Assembly: GCF_016598615.1 (NCBI RefSeq)
Contig: NZ_CP066831.1
Span: 3,720,001 to 3,784,000 of the forward strand
Length of the DNA: 64,000 bases
Direction: 5' to 3'
Source: Streptomyces liliifuscus
GTDB lineage: Bacteria > Actinomycetota > Actinomycetes > Streptomycetales > Streptomycetaceae
In this document: positions 51,263 to 58,944 of the stretch, piece after piece
Numbering within the stretch: position 1 is the stretch's first letter
How the letters are laid out: every line of letters starts with the position of its first letter
Notes under the pieces: generated by a model
What the model was told of the DNA's origin: nothing
Database searches by the model: none
The model's input: only the letters and a program-made list of their open reading frames with translations
Translations under genes and position numbers: made by a program

Positions 51263-51295
51263 CACGGGTCACGGGTCACGGGTCACGGGTCACGG
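51263..51295. repeat. 7-bp tandem repeat (CACGGGT)4
   Basis: Four perfect CACGGGT copies (51263-51290) plus CACGG lie in non-coding island DNA between the XRE and SDR remnants. This is the second 7-bp array in the window. Confidence 0.85.
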
Positions 51296-51328
51296 AGCCA
51301 AGACCCAGTCGAAGCTCGCAGTCGTCCT

Positions 51329-51676
51329 GTCTCACTGGAGCTGCAGCGCCAGTTGACCGTCGCAGGCAGCCCCGTTCGTTCGGTGCTTGCCAGCCCCGGT
51401 ATCGCCCGCACCTCGCCGACAGCCCAGTCCCGGTCGAACGTCATCAACCGGTTTGCGTTCCTCACCAATGACCCGGAGCGTGGCGCGCTGTCGCTGCCGT
51501 ACGCCGCCACCGAAGACGTCCCCGGCAACTCCTACGTCGGGCCCGACGACGGCCTGGGCGGCTTCCGGGGGTCCCCGGCCATCCGTCGGCCGGGCAAGGC
51601 CGGCCTCGATCACGCCCTGGCCGGTCGGTTGCGGGACGCCACCGCCGAGCTCGTCGGCGCGGCGGTCACCCGATGA
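51329..51676 (+). pseudogene. C-terminal fragment of a short-chain dehydrogenase/reductase
   Basis: The frame reads LELQRQLTVAGSPVRSVLAS, PGIARTSPTAQSRSN, TNDPERGALSLPYAATEDVP, GNSYVGPDDGLGGFRGSP and LAGRLRDATAELVG, the C-terminal third of an SDR of the retinol-dehydrogenase-like group. The Rossmann and Tyr-Lys catalytic parts are missing; repeats and unrelated sequence precede it. Its TGA overlaps the ATG of the hydrolase fragment, preserving the junction of an old operon. Confidence 0.8.
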
Positions 51677-51900
51677 ACCACCCCGAGACGTACCCGAAGG
51701 CTCACCCGGCGGCCCACCTGAAGACCTGCCTGGAGGCCGCCCACCACGCCGAGATCTACGTCCCGCACGGCCACCCGGAACAGACCGTCGACCTCTGCGA
51801 GGTCCGGATGAACTACGCCGGCGCCCGTGATCCCGAACTCCCGGCCATGCTGCTCGTCCCGGCGCAGACCGAGTCCTGGTGGGGCTATGAGGACGCACCC
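51673..51900 (+). pseudogene. N-terminal fragment of an alpha/beta hydrolase
   Basis: ATG 51673 overlaps the SDR stop. AEIYVPHGHPEQTVDLCEVR, MNYAGARDPELPAMLLVPAQ and TESWWGYEDA match the start of alpha/beta hydrolases up to the oxyanion region. After about residue 76 similarity ends in a Lys/Glu/Asp-rich stretch, and the frame runs on into the antisense of the next gene until 52062. No catalytic Ser, Asp or His region remains. The deletion endpoint probably marks the right edge of the decayed island. Confidence 0.75.
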
Positions 51901-51968
51901 GCCCGAGCGACCGCACCCGGCGAGGACGAAAAGAACAACAAGACCGACGAGGCCGACCAAGGCCCGGA

Positions 51969-52748
51969 TCAGGTCTGCTGGTCGTACACGAGGTCGGTAT
52001 ACCGTCCGGACGCGATGGCCTCCCGTGTGCCCACGATCAGGTTCATGGTGCATACGTCGTAGTCGATCGCCTGGCCGGCCAGCTGTGCGAAGAGTACGAG
52101 ATCGCCCTCGTCCGGTGCCATGTCCCACGGGTCGGAGAACCCGCCCAGCTGCACGCAGACGCCGGGACGGCTTCCGCCATAGGCCAGGTCGAGGACGGCT
52201 TCCTCGAAACTCTCCAACACCTCTTCGGCTCCGTCGCCGTCCAGGAACGCGCTGGTCTGCGGGCCCCCTTCCCAGTCACCGTCCAGGGTCAGTCCGGGCA
52301 CGGGATACAGGGTGCGTGGTTCGTAGACCGTGGTCTCCATGGCCTCACCCATGCATTCGTGTGTCGCCGCGCGCTCCGTGGTGCGTGCTCCTGCCGGGAC
52401 ATGGAGTACCGCGGACGACTCGGGCGGGTACGAGATGTGCGTGAAGAACAACAGCTGACCGTCGGCGGGCAGTTCGACGTCCAGGACGCCCTGGGGCAGG
52501 GCCGCGCAGTCGACGCTCAGTACGAGCGGCTCTCTGCCCTCGGGCCAGTCCACCCCTTCCGGCAGTGCGGGGAGCCCGCCCGTTCGTGCGGCGGGGCGGG
52601 CGCTTCCCCGCTGGGATTCGGGCAGTTCCCTGTCCAGCACCAGATAGAGGCACGGCCGGGTCCGGGCCATCAACTCCTGTGCGACGGGGCCGGGAACGCC
52701 GTACTCGGCGGCCGTCTTGAGCAGGAGCGGTTCGTCGATCGAAGTCAT
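51969..52748 (-). CDS. DUF1963/YwqG-like protein
   Basis: About 259 residues from ATG 52748 (ATG 52778 also possible; neither has a good ribosome-binding site). GGLPALPEGVDWPEGREPLV, LSVDCAALPQ, GQLLFFTHISYPPESSAVLH and QLGGFSDPWD followed by GDLVLFAQLA are hallmarks of the DUF1963 (YwqG) family, whose role is unknown. It is soluble and acidic. Core-like codon use indicates it lies outside the decayed island. Confidence 0.82.
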   Translation of the reverse strand: MTSIDEPLLLKTAAEYGVPGPVAQELMARTRPCLYLVLDRELPESQRGSARPAARTGGLPALPEGVDWPEGREPLVLSVDCAALPQGVLDVELPADGQLLFFTHISYPPESSAVLHVPAGARTTERAATHECMGEAMETTVYEPRTLYPVPGLTLDGDWEGGPQTSAFLDGDGAEEVLESFEEAVLDLAYGGSRPGVCVQLGGFSDPWDMAPDEGDLVLFAQLAGQAIDYDVCTMNLIVGTREAIASGRYTDLVYDQQT

Positions 52749-52814
52749 GTCCGCGATCGTGCCACGGGCCACTGACATGCCGCGGATCGTCCGGTCGCCG
52801 CGGCCCGAAGGTCC

Positions 52815-53534
52815 TCAACGGTGGTTCTTGCGGACCACGTTGATGACGGGAGCCCACACGTGCGGCTCGCTTCCGCCGACGAAGGTCGCTTCCGACCGGA
52901 GGACGTGCCGGCCCGGCGCGAGGTCCGTCAGCCATGCCACCCACCCGCAGGCGGTGAAGGTCGCGGGCTGGGCGGGTATGCCCAGGAAGTTGTCCGGCCG
53001 CAGCTGAACCGCCTGCTGCGGTGCGCATATCGCGAAGCGTCGCTTCTGGAGATCGATGGCCTTGCCGCCGTCGACGGTGAGCCGCACCGACTCGGTGGTG
53101 GCACGGAGGTCGGCCCGGGCGCACTTGCGTTGGGCGGCTTCGCCGACCGCGTAGTACGGAGGCTCCTCGACGTCGTCGCAGACAGTCGTGATCCCGTGGA
53201 CGAACACCGCTGTTCCTTCTTTCACGGTGCAGTTCTGCGGGGGACCGTTTCCGATGGCCAGGAGGACCTTGCCGGTGCGTCCGAGCTTCACGCACCGCTC
53301 GCCCTTCTCGAACCACGGGTTCTCCGCCGCGGGCAGGGTGAACGTCCGGTACCAGCCCTCCCCCATGGCATCGCGTCCGGTCACTCCGTCCATCTTCTTG
53401 CGCGGCTCGACGACGCGGCCTTCACCGCCGTGGTCACCGTGACCGGAAGCACTGGGTATCGACCCCAGTTGGATCGCGGCGACCAACGTCATGATCAAGA
53501 AGATCGACCACCTGGCATGGCGCGGACGTGGCAT
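52815..53534 (-). CDS. Secreted protein of unknown function
   Basis: 239 residues from ATG 53534 with GGGGGAGG upstream. A Sec signal peptide (basic MPRPRHARW, then IFLIMTLVAAIQLGSIPSASG) precedes a mature domain with six Cys residues, consistent with disulfides in an extracytoplasmic protein. Beta-rich segments such as TGKVLLAIGNGPPQNC and GRHVLRSEATFVGG are seen. I do not recognise a family. Confidence 0.75.
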   Translation of the reverse strand: MPRPRHARWSIFLIMTLVAAIQLGSIPSASGHGDHGGEGRVVEPRKKMDGVTGRDAMGEGWYRTFTLPAAENPWFEKGERCVKLGRTGKVLLAIGNGPPQNCTVKEGTAVFVHGITTVCDDVEEPPYYAVGEAAQRKCARADLRATTESVRLTVDGGKAIDLQKRRFAICAPQQAVQLRPDNFLGIPAQPATFTACGWVAWLTDLAPGRHVLRSEATFVGGSEPHVWAPVINVVRKNHR

Positions 53535-53685
53535 GGCGCCCTCCCCCGAACAGAGATGGTGTGGGCCGTTCCCATGCCCGACCACCCTAGGGGCGTACTG
53601 GAAGGTACGACCCGTCGGCGGGAGGACGGGACGAGCCGAGGGAGCTGAGGGAGCCGCACGAGCGGCAGAGTGCAAAATTTACCCT

Positions 53686-53705
53686 GCGCAATGATTGCAT
53701 TGTGC
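53686..53705. promoter_or_regulatory. Palindrome upstream of the DUF4142 gene
   Basis: CAATG-ATTG-CATTG (53689-53702), extended by partly matching GC flanks, is AT-rich and lies about 50 bp before ATG 53754. A TGCAAAATTT motif is adjacent. It looks like a regulator-binding site; the nearby MarR gene at 54534 is one candidate binder, but this is inference. Confidence 0.4.
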
Positions 53706-53753
53706 TTCTCATCCGTACCCCCTGTGGACCGAGCCGTTCACCCAGGAGGCACC

Positions 53754-54500
53754 ATGCGCGTAACGCAACGCACGGCAGGAACCGTATTCGTGATCGGTGG
53801 GCTGGCCGTGACGCTCACCGCGCTGGCCTACCCCGCCCTCGTCGGGATCGAGAAGACGACGACCGACCAGGCACGGATCATCGCCAACACCCGGTACGGG
53901 CCGTTGACGGAGGCCGACCGGGACTTCGTCATCAAGGTTCGGGCGGCGGGGTTGTGGGAGCACCCGCTGGGGCTGATGGCGATGGAGCGGGGGACGACCC
54001 CGGAGATGAAGGAGGCCGGGGAGCATCTGGTCGCGGGGCACTCCGGGCTCGACGAGATGTGCCGGAACATCGCTCCCGAGCTGGGCATCACCCTGCCCAA
54101 CCAGGCCAGCCCGCAACAGCAGCAGTTCGTGGCGACGGTGGACGGCAGCAACGGCAAACAGTTCGACACGACCGCGGTGAACATCATGCGGGTGACGCAC
54201 GGGCAGATCTTCCCGACCATCGCCAAGATCCGGGCCAGCACCCAGAACACCATGATCCGGCAGCTGGCCGACCTGGCCAACGACACCGTTCTCGACCACA
54301 TCACCGTGTTGGAGAAGACCGAACTCGTCAACTACGACCAGGTCAACTTCCAGCAGACCACCCCGCCGAAGCTCCCCAAGGACGAGATGACACCGCCGGC
54401 GCCGCAGCCGGGCTCACCCGTTCTCGTACTCAACGAGCCTCCGGGGCTGGATGTGAACACGAGTTCCCCGACGCCGGCTCCCAGCCCGAGCGCCGGGTGA
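53754..54500 (+). CDS. DUF4142-family exported protein
   Basis: 248 residues from ATG 53754 with AGGAGG upstream; the in-frame extension to 53670 is not needed. An N-terminal membrane segment or uncleaved signal (TVFVIGGLAVTLTALAYPAL) precedes a four-helix ferritin-like DUF4142 domain (LTEADRDFVIKVRAAGLWEH, HLVAGHSGLDEMC, VTHGQIFPTIAKIRAST) and a Pro/Ser-rich tail. The role is unknown; homologues are exported actinobacterial proteins. Confidence 0.85.
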   Translation: MRVTQRTAGTVFVIGGLAVTLTALAYPALVGIEKTTTDQARIIANTRYGPLTEADRDFVIKVRAAGLWEHPLGLMAMERGTTPEMKEAGEHLVAGHSGLDEMCRNIAPELGITLPNQASPQQQQFVATVDGSNGKQFDTTAVNIMRVTHGQIFPTIAKIRASTQNTMIRQLADLANDTVLDHITVLEKTELVNYDQVNFQQTTPPKLPKDEMTPPAPQPGSPVLVLNEPPGLDVNTSSPTPAPSPSAG

Positions 54501-54533
54501 CCCGAGCGGCATCAGCCACAGAAAAAAGAGGGC

Positions 54534-55067
54534 TCAGGCCTCGTGCGTTGCGGGCACGTCCACCCAGCCCAAGGGGTACGGGTCCGCGTCGTCCAGCGCC
54601 GGGGCCAGGGGTTCACCGCCCGCCTCGTTGAACGCCGTCAGCGCGTCGACGAGTGCCTCGCGCTGTTTCGGGGTGAGCCGTTCGACGATCGCGGAGATCT
54701 CGGCGCGCCGACGGGCGGTCACGTTCGCGACCGTGTTCCGCCCCTCCTCCGTGAGCTGCAGCAGGGTCTCGCGGCGGTTGGTGGGGTTGGTCTGGCGGTC
54801 GGCCAGCCCGGCGGCGATGAGCCGGTCGATCATGCGCATGGCGGTGGACGGCGCGACCTGGAGGAGATCGGCGAGCGTGACGAGTTTCGTGGCGCCGCGG
54901 GTGGCGAGCACCATCAGCATCCGCACCTGCGGCAGCGTCACGCGCTCCTCGACCTCGGCGAGCGAGCGCGCCGAGACCGCGACGAGAAGGCGGGAGGCGG
55001 TCAGCACCGCATGGGTCACCGCGTCGACATCGTCCATGGCCCCGGCGGGGGTTTCGTGCTCCGGCAT
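54534..55067 (-). CDS. MarR-family transcriptional regulator
   Basis: 177 residues from ATG 55067 with AAAGGA upstream. The winged-helix motif (LPQVRMLMVLATRGATKLVT, LADLLQVAPSTAMRMIDRL and DRQTNPTNRRETLLQLTEEG) is typical. It converges on the DUF4142 gene. The ligand is unknown. Confidence 0.9.
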   Translation of the reverse strand: MPEHETPAGAMDDVDAVTHAVLTASRLLVAVSARSLAEVEERVTLPQVRMLMVLATRGATKLVTLADLLQVAPSTAMRMIDRLIAAGLADRQTNPTNRRETLLQLTEEGRNTVANVTARRRAEISAIVERLTPKQREALVDALTAFNEAGGEPLAPALDDADPYPLGWVDVPATHEA

Positions 55068-55195
55068 GTGTCCTTTCTATCCCGCCGAGGTGCCCGACCA
55101 CGCACCTGATCCGCCCAGATTTTCCTTGTCCATGACCCGCGTACGAGGTCGACGGCCCTGCCGTGCCCGGGTCGCCCGGGTCGCCCGGGTACGGG

Positions 55196-56284
55196 TCAGC
55201 GGCCCGGCGCCGGTCCCGTACTCCTGCGCACGATCAGTTCGACCGGTACGACGCGGCCGACGGCCGGCTCGGGCGGGCCGTCCAGCTGGGACAGGAGCAG
55301 GCGCAGGGAACGGGTGCCGATCTCGGGGAAGTCGGTGCGGACCGTGGTCAGCGGGGGCAGCAGGTGTGCGGCCTCGGGGATGTCGTCGTAGCCGACGACG
55401 CTGACGTCGCCCGGGACATGGCGCCCCGCCTCGTACAGGGCCCGCAACAGGCCCAGTGCCATCTGGTCGTTGGAGGCGAAGATCGCGGTGACGTCGGTCC
55501 TGGCGGCCAGTTGGCGGCCCAGTTCGTAACCCGAGTCGGCGCTCCAGTCGCCGATGAGGGGCTCGGGGATCTCGGCCCCCGCCGCCTCCAGCGCGGCCCG
55601 CCAGGCCTCCACCCTCCGGTCCGCGGACAGCCAGCCCGTGGGGCCCGCGATGTGCCAGACCGTCGCGTGACCCAGCGCCAGCAGATGTTCCGTGGCCTTG
55701 CGCGCGCCCGCGCGGTTGTCCGCCGTGACGAAGGACGCGTCCTTGCCCAGGTCGTTCTCCAGCACCATCAGCGGGGTGTCCAGCTGGGCCTCCGCCAGCG
55801 CCCTGCCCACCCAGCGCTGCGGGGCGATGGCGATCACACCGTCAGCGCCCTCGGCCGACAGCGTGTCCACGGCCCGTACGACGGTGGCCCGGTCCGCCGT
55901 GTCCAGCGCGATGGAACTCACCAGGTAACCGGCCTCCTGGGCCGCCGTGTTGATCGCGGTCAGGATCGAGGCGGGGCCGAAGCGCGCCGCGTCGAAGGAG
56001 ATCACACCCAGCATGCGCGTTCTGCCGCTCGCCAGGGAGCGCGCGCTGCGGCTCGGGCGGTAACCGAGCGTGCGCATCGCCGTCAGGACCGACTCGCGGG
56101 TCTCCGGGCGGACGGACGGGTTGTCGTTCAGTACGCGGGAGACGGTCTGCTTGGAGACGCCGGCCAGGCGCGCCACGTCGTCCATCACCGGCCGCGCGCC
56201 CGCGAAGTTGCGGCGGCTGCGGCCCTTGGGGAGGTCCTTGGGAGGGCCTTGGGGCGGCGCGCCGTCACCGGCACTTCGGGTCAT
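55196..56284 (-). CDS. LacI-family transcriptional regulator
   Basis: 362 residues from ATG 56284. The HTH (VMDDVARLAGVSKQTVSRVL) lies at about 33-52, after a ~30-residue basic N-terminal extension. The periplasmic-binding-protein-like effector domain follows (MLGVISFDAARFGPASIL, FVTADNRAGARKATEHLL, FASNDQMALGLLRALYEAG). It lies downstream of two GH35 genes and an MFS transporter and probably represses them in response to a galactoside. Confidence 0.92.
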   Translation of the reverse strand: MTRSAGDGAPPQGPPKDLPKGRSRRNFAGARPVMDDVARLAGVSKQTVSRVLNDNPSVRPETRESVLTAMRTLGYRPSRSARSLASGRTRMLGVISFDAARFGPASILTAINTAAQEAGYLVSSIALDTADRATVVRAVDTLSAEGADGVIAIAPQRWVGRALAEAQLDTPLMVLENDLGKDASFVTADNRAGARKATEHLLALGHATVWHIAGPTGWLSADRRVEAWRAALEAAGAEIPEPLIGDWSADSGYELGRQLAARTDVTAIFASNDQMALGLLRALYEAGRHVPGDVSVVGYDDIPEAAHLLPPLTTVRTDFPEIGTRSLRLLLSQLDGPPEPAVGRVVPVELIVRRSTGPAPGR

Positions 56285-56415
56285 GACGGGTGATGTCCTT
56301 CGGGTTCGTCCCGGCGGTCGTGCCCCGCCCGGCTGGCCCACAGGATAGGCCGCCGGGAGGGAAAGGGCCCCGGCGGCCGGGCCTCGGGGCTCACCCGACG
56401 GCCGGGCCCCGGCGC

Positions 56416-58944
56416 TCAGCCCGCCCGCATCACCCATGTGCGGCCCGTCACCCACTCGACGCGCCCGATCCTCGCCTCCACCGCTCCCCCGTCTCCGCTC
56501 GTCGGCCTCTCCACCGCTCCTGCCCCTTCTCCGCTCGTCCGCGCCGCCACCTCTCCTCCTCCGTCTCCGCCCGCCTCCGCCGCCACGTACACCCGGGCGT
56601 CGGCGTGCCGGGGCAGCACCCGCAGCCGCAGGCCCTTCTCGCGGAGGGCGTCCGCGGGGAGGCGGTCCAGGGCGATGTCCCAGACGCGCCCGGAGGCGAA
56701 CTGGTCCGCCACGAGCGTGTCCCCCACGTACGCCCGCGCCACGTCTCCGGTCCAGTGGACGCGCAGGAGGGTGTCCGGGCGCGGAAGGCCGTCCGGTACG
56801 GCGATGTCGTACTCGGCCGCCGCCGCGGTGTCGAAGTGCTTGTCCACCGGGGCGCTCGCCCGGCCCTGCACACCCGTCACCGGCTCGGGCGCGGGTCCCG
56901 TGGAGGCCCGGACCAGCGTGGCCGACGCCTCCACGACGGCGTGACGGCCGGCGCCCAGCACGGTGTAGCGCGTGAACACACCGTCCGCCGTCTCCTGAAC
57001 TACCGCCCCGGTGCCGCCGGTTGCCGCTGACCCCCCGCTCGGCCCCGCCACCACCGGCGCCCGCTCCGGCGCCGGCAGCACGGCGAACGACGGCTCCCCG
57101 GCCCGTCGGCTGTGCACCCGCACCTCACCCTGCCCACCCCGACCGTCCCCGGCGTGCTCGTCGAAGACGACACCGTCGGAGCAGAGCACCAGCCGCTCCG
57201 CTCCCCACGCGACACCCCGGTAGAGGGTCCGCGCGGTCGCCGCGTCCAGCACCAGCAGGCCGACCTGGTTGCCGTCCGTCGTGGTGACCTCGACAAAGGC
57301 GTCGGTGCCGGGCCGCAGCCCGGTGATCAGGACGCGGCCGCCGACGGAGGAGACCTGCCGCGTCGGCGCGTGGACCGACTTCAACGTGCTGGTGTCCAGG
57401 GCGAGTTCGGGGGCGATCCCGTCGACCGCGGCCAGCACCAGGACCGTACGGCCGTCGGCGTCGACCGTGCAGACGGGCTGGGCGGTGGCCCAGTCGAGCC
57501 GCAGCCCGCCCACGTCGAGCCGCAACGGCCAGCAGAAATAGGCTCCTTGAGGGACCGTCACCGGAGTGCTGGGAAACGTCAGTTCACCGGCGTCCGGGAA
57601 CTCCACCGTGAACGACGTGTCCGGATGGTCCGGCAGCGGCTCGTGCGGCTGATGGTTGTTGACGAACAGGAACCCGGACTGCCCGTCCGCGCGGACCGCC
57701 CACCTGAGCGTCTCCCGGTCGTACTGCCCGGCAGGCCGCCGCTCGGGAAGCACGGACTGCATGGGCGCGATCAGCTGACCGAAGTCGGCCAACAGCAGGT
57801 GCTGGAGCCGCAGTTCGTCGTACGTGGGCCGGTACTGGCCGTACTCGCCGAGCGGCGCCTGGAAGTCGTACGTCAGGACGGGGAGGTCGTTCGGATATCC
57901 GGTGGCGTGGGACTCCTGGAGGGTCGTCAGCTCGCCCCGCGGGTTGGTGCCGCCGTGGAACATGTAGTAGCCCTGCCACACCGAGCCGCAACCGATCTTG
58001 GTGAGGCCGAGAGCGCCGACGTCCGCCGCGTCGACGCGCGGGCGGCGGTGATAGGCGACCGCCATTCCGCCGCCCAACTCGCAGGTGGCCCAAGGGAATC
58101 GGCCCTCCAGGGCCGCCGGGTCGCCACCGCGTACCGTCGTCGGCCGCAGATCGGCGCCGATGCCCTCGTCGTCGCGCCGGTGGGTGAAGAAGAAATGCTT
58201 GCGGCAGGTGTCGGGCCAGCCGCCGTCCGCCTCCGTCCAGAAGGTCTCGGGGTAGCCGCCGTACAGCGGAAGCAGTTCGTCGGGCGGGAGCCGGACCCCG
58301 CCCCACGCCGTCGCCGTCCAGAGCGGGGCGCTCAGCCCGGCCTCCTGGGCCATGCGCTTCAGCGTCAGCAGATGGCCCGGTCGGTCGTAGAGCTCGTTCT
58401 CGATCTGGATCGCGACGATCGGGCCGCCGTGCGCGCGGTCGAGCCCGCGCAACTGCCCGGCGATCGCCTCGAACCAGGTGCGTACGGGGGTCAGATAGGC
58501 CGGATCGTCCGTGCGCGGGGTGCAGGCGCGGGCGAGCAGCCAGTCGGGGAGGCCGCCGTTGCGCACCTCCGCATGGGACCAGGGACCGATCCGCGGTATG
58601 AAGTCCAGGCCGTGGCGGCCACAGAGTTCGGCGAAGCGCCGCAGGTCCCTGTCGCCGTCGAAGCGGATGCGGCCCTCGGCCTCCTCGTGGTGGATCCAGA
58701 TGACATAGCCGGCGACGGCGGTCACACCGCCCGCCTTCATCTTCAGGAGTTCCTCCTCCCAGTGCCGGGCCGGGTGGCGGGTGTGGTGGAACTCGCCGGA
58801 GACCGGGAACCAGGGGCGGCCGCCGCGGGTGAGGTACCGGCTGGTGACCTCGATCGGGTCGGGGACGCCGGGGGCGTCGACGAAGGGGAGATGGCCCGCT
58901 AACGGCGGTGGGACGGACGCGGGAACCCGCAAGTGGTGGGGCAT
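56416..58944 (-). CDS. GH35-type beta-galactosidase, long form
   Basis: 842 residues. The N-terminal TIM barrel has GGRPWFPVSGEFHHTRHP and HGGPIVAIQIENELYD (acid/base Glu region), with TCELGGGMAVAYHRRP as the probable nucleophile region. C-terminal beta-sandwich domains follow. No signal peptide is seen, so it acts in the cytoplasm. The extreme C-terminus contains Ala/Glu/Gly-rich near-repeats (GDGGGEVAARTSGEGAGAVE and related). The start ATG shares its A with the stop of the preceding GH35 gene (TGATG). Confidence 0.85.
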   Translation of the reverse strand: MPHHLRVPASVPPPLAGHLPFVDAPGVPDPIEVTSRYLTRGGRPWFPVSGEFHHTRHPARHWEEELLKMKAGGVTAVAGYVIWIHHEEAEGRIRFDGDRDLRRFAELCGRHGLDFIPRIGPWSHAEVRNGGLPDWLLARACTPRTDDPAYLTPVRTWFEAIAGQLRGLDRAHGGPIVAIQIENELYDRPGHLLTLKRMAQEAGLSAPLWTATAWGGVRLPPDELLPLYGGYPETFWTEADGGWPDTCRKHFFFTHRRDDEGIGADLRPTTVRGGDPAALEGRFPWATCELGGGMAVAYHRRPRVDAADVGALGLTKIGCGSVWQGYYMFHGGTNPRGELTTLQESHATGYPNDLPVLTYDFQAPLGEYGQYRPTYDELRLQHLLLADFGQLIAPMQSVLPERRPAGQYDRETLRWAVRADGQSGFLFVNNHQPHEPLPDHPDTSFTVEFPDAGELTFPSTPVTVPQGAYFCWPLRLDVGGLRLDWATAQPVCTVDADGRTVLVLAAVDGIAPELALDTSTLKSVHAPTRQVSSVGGRVLITGLRPGTDAFVEVTTTDGNQVGLLVLDAATARTLYRGVAWGAERLVLCSDGVVFDEHAGDGRGGQGEVRVHSRRAGEPSFAVLPAPERAPVVAGPSGGSAATGGTGAVVQETADGVFTRYTVLGAGRHAVVEASATLVRASTGPAPEPVTGVQGRASAPVDKHFDTAAAAEYDIAVPDGLPRPDTLLRVHWTGDVARAYVGDTLVADQFASGRVWDIALDRLPADALREKGLRLRVLPRHADARVYVAAEAGGDGGGEVAARTSGEGAGAVERPTSGDGGAVEARIGRVEWVTGRTWVMRAG

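Noticed and set aside
45764..52000. Search for a duplicated tRNA-Arg 3' end (attR)
   Set aside because: No second copy of the T-arm/acceptor sequence was seen by eye; the site may be deleted or lie outside the window.
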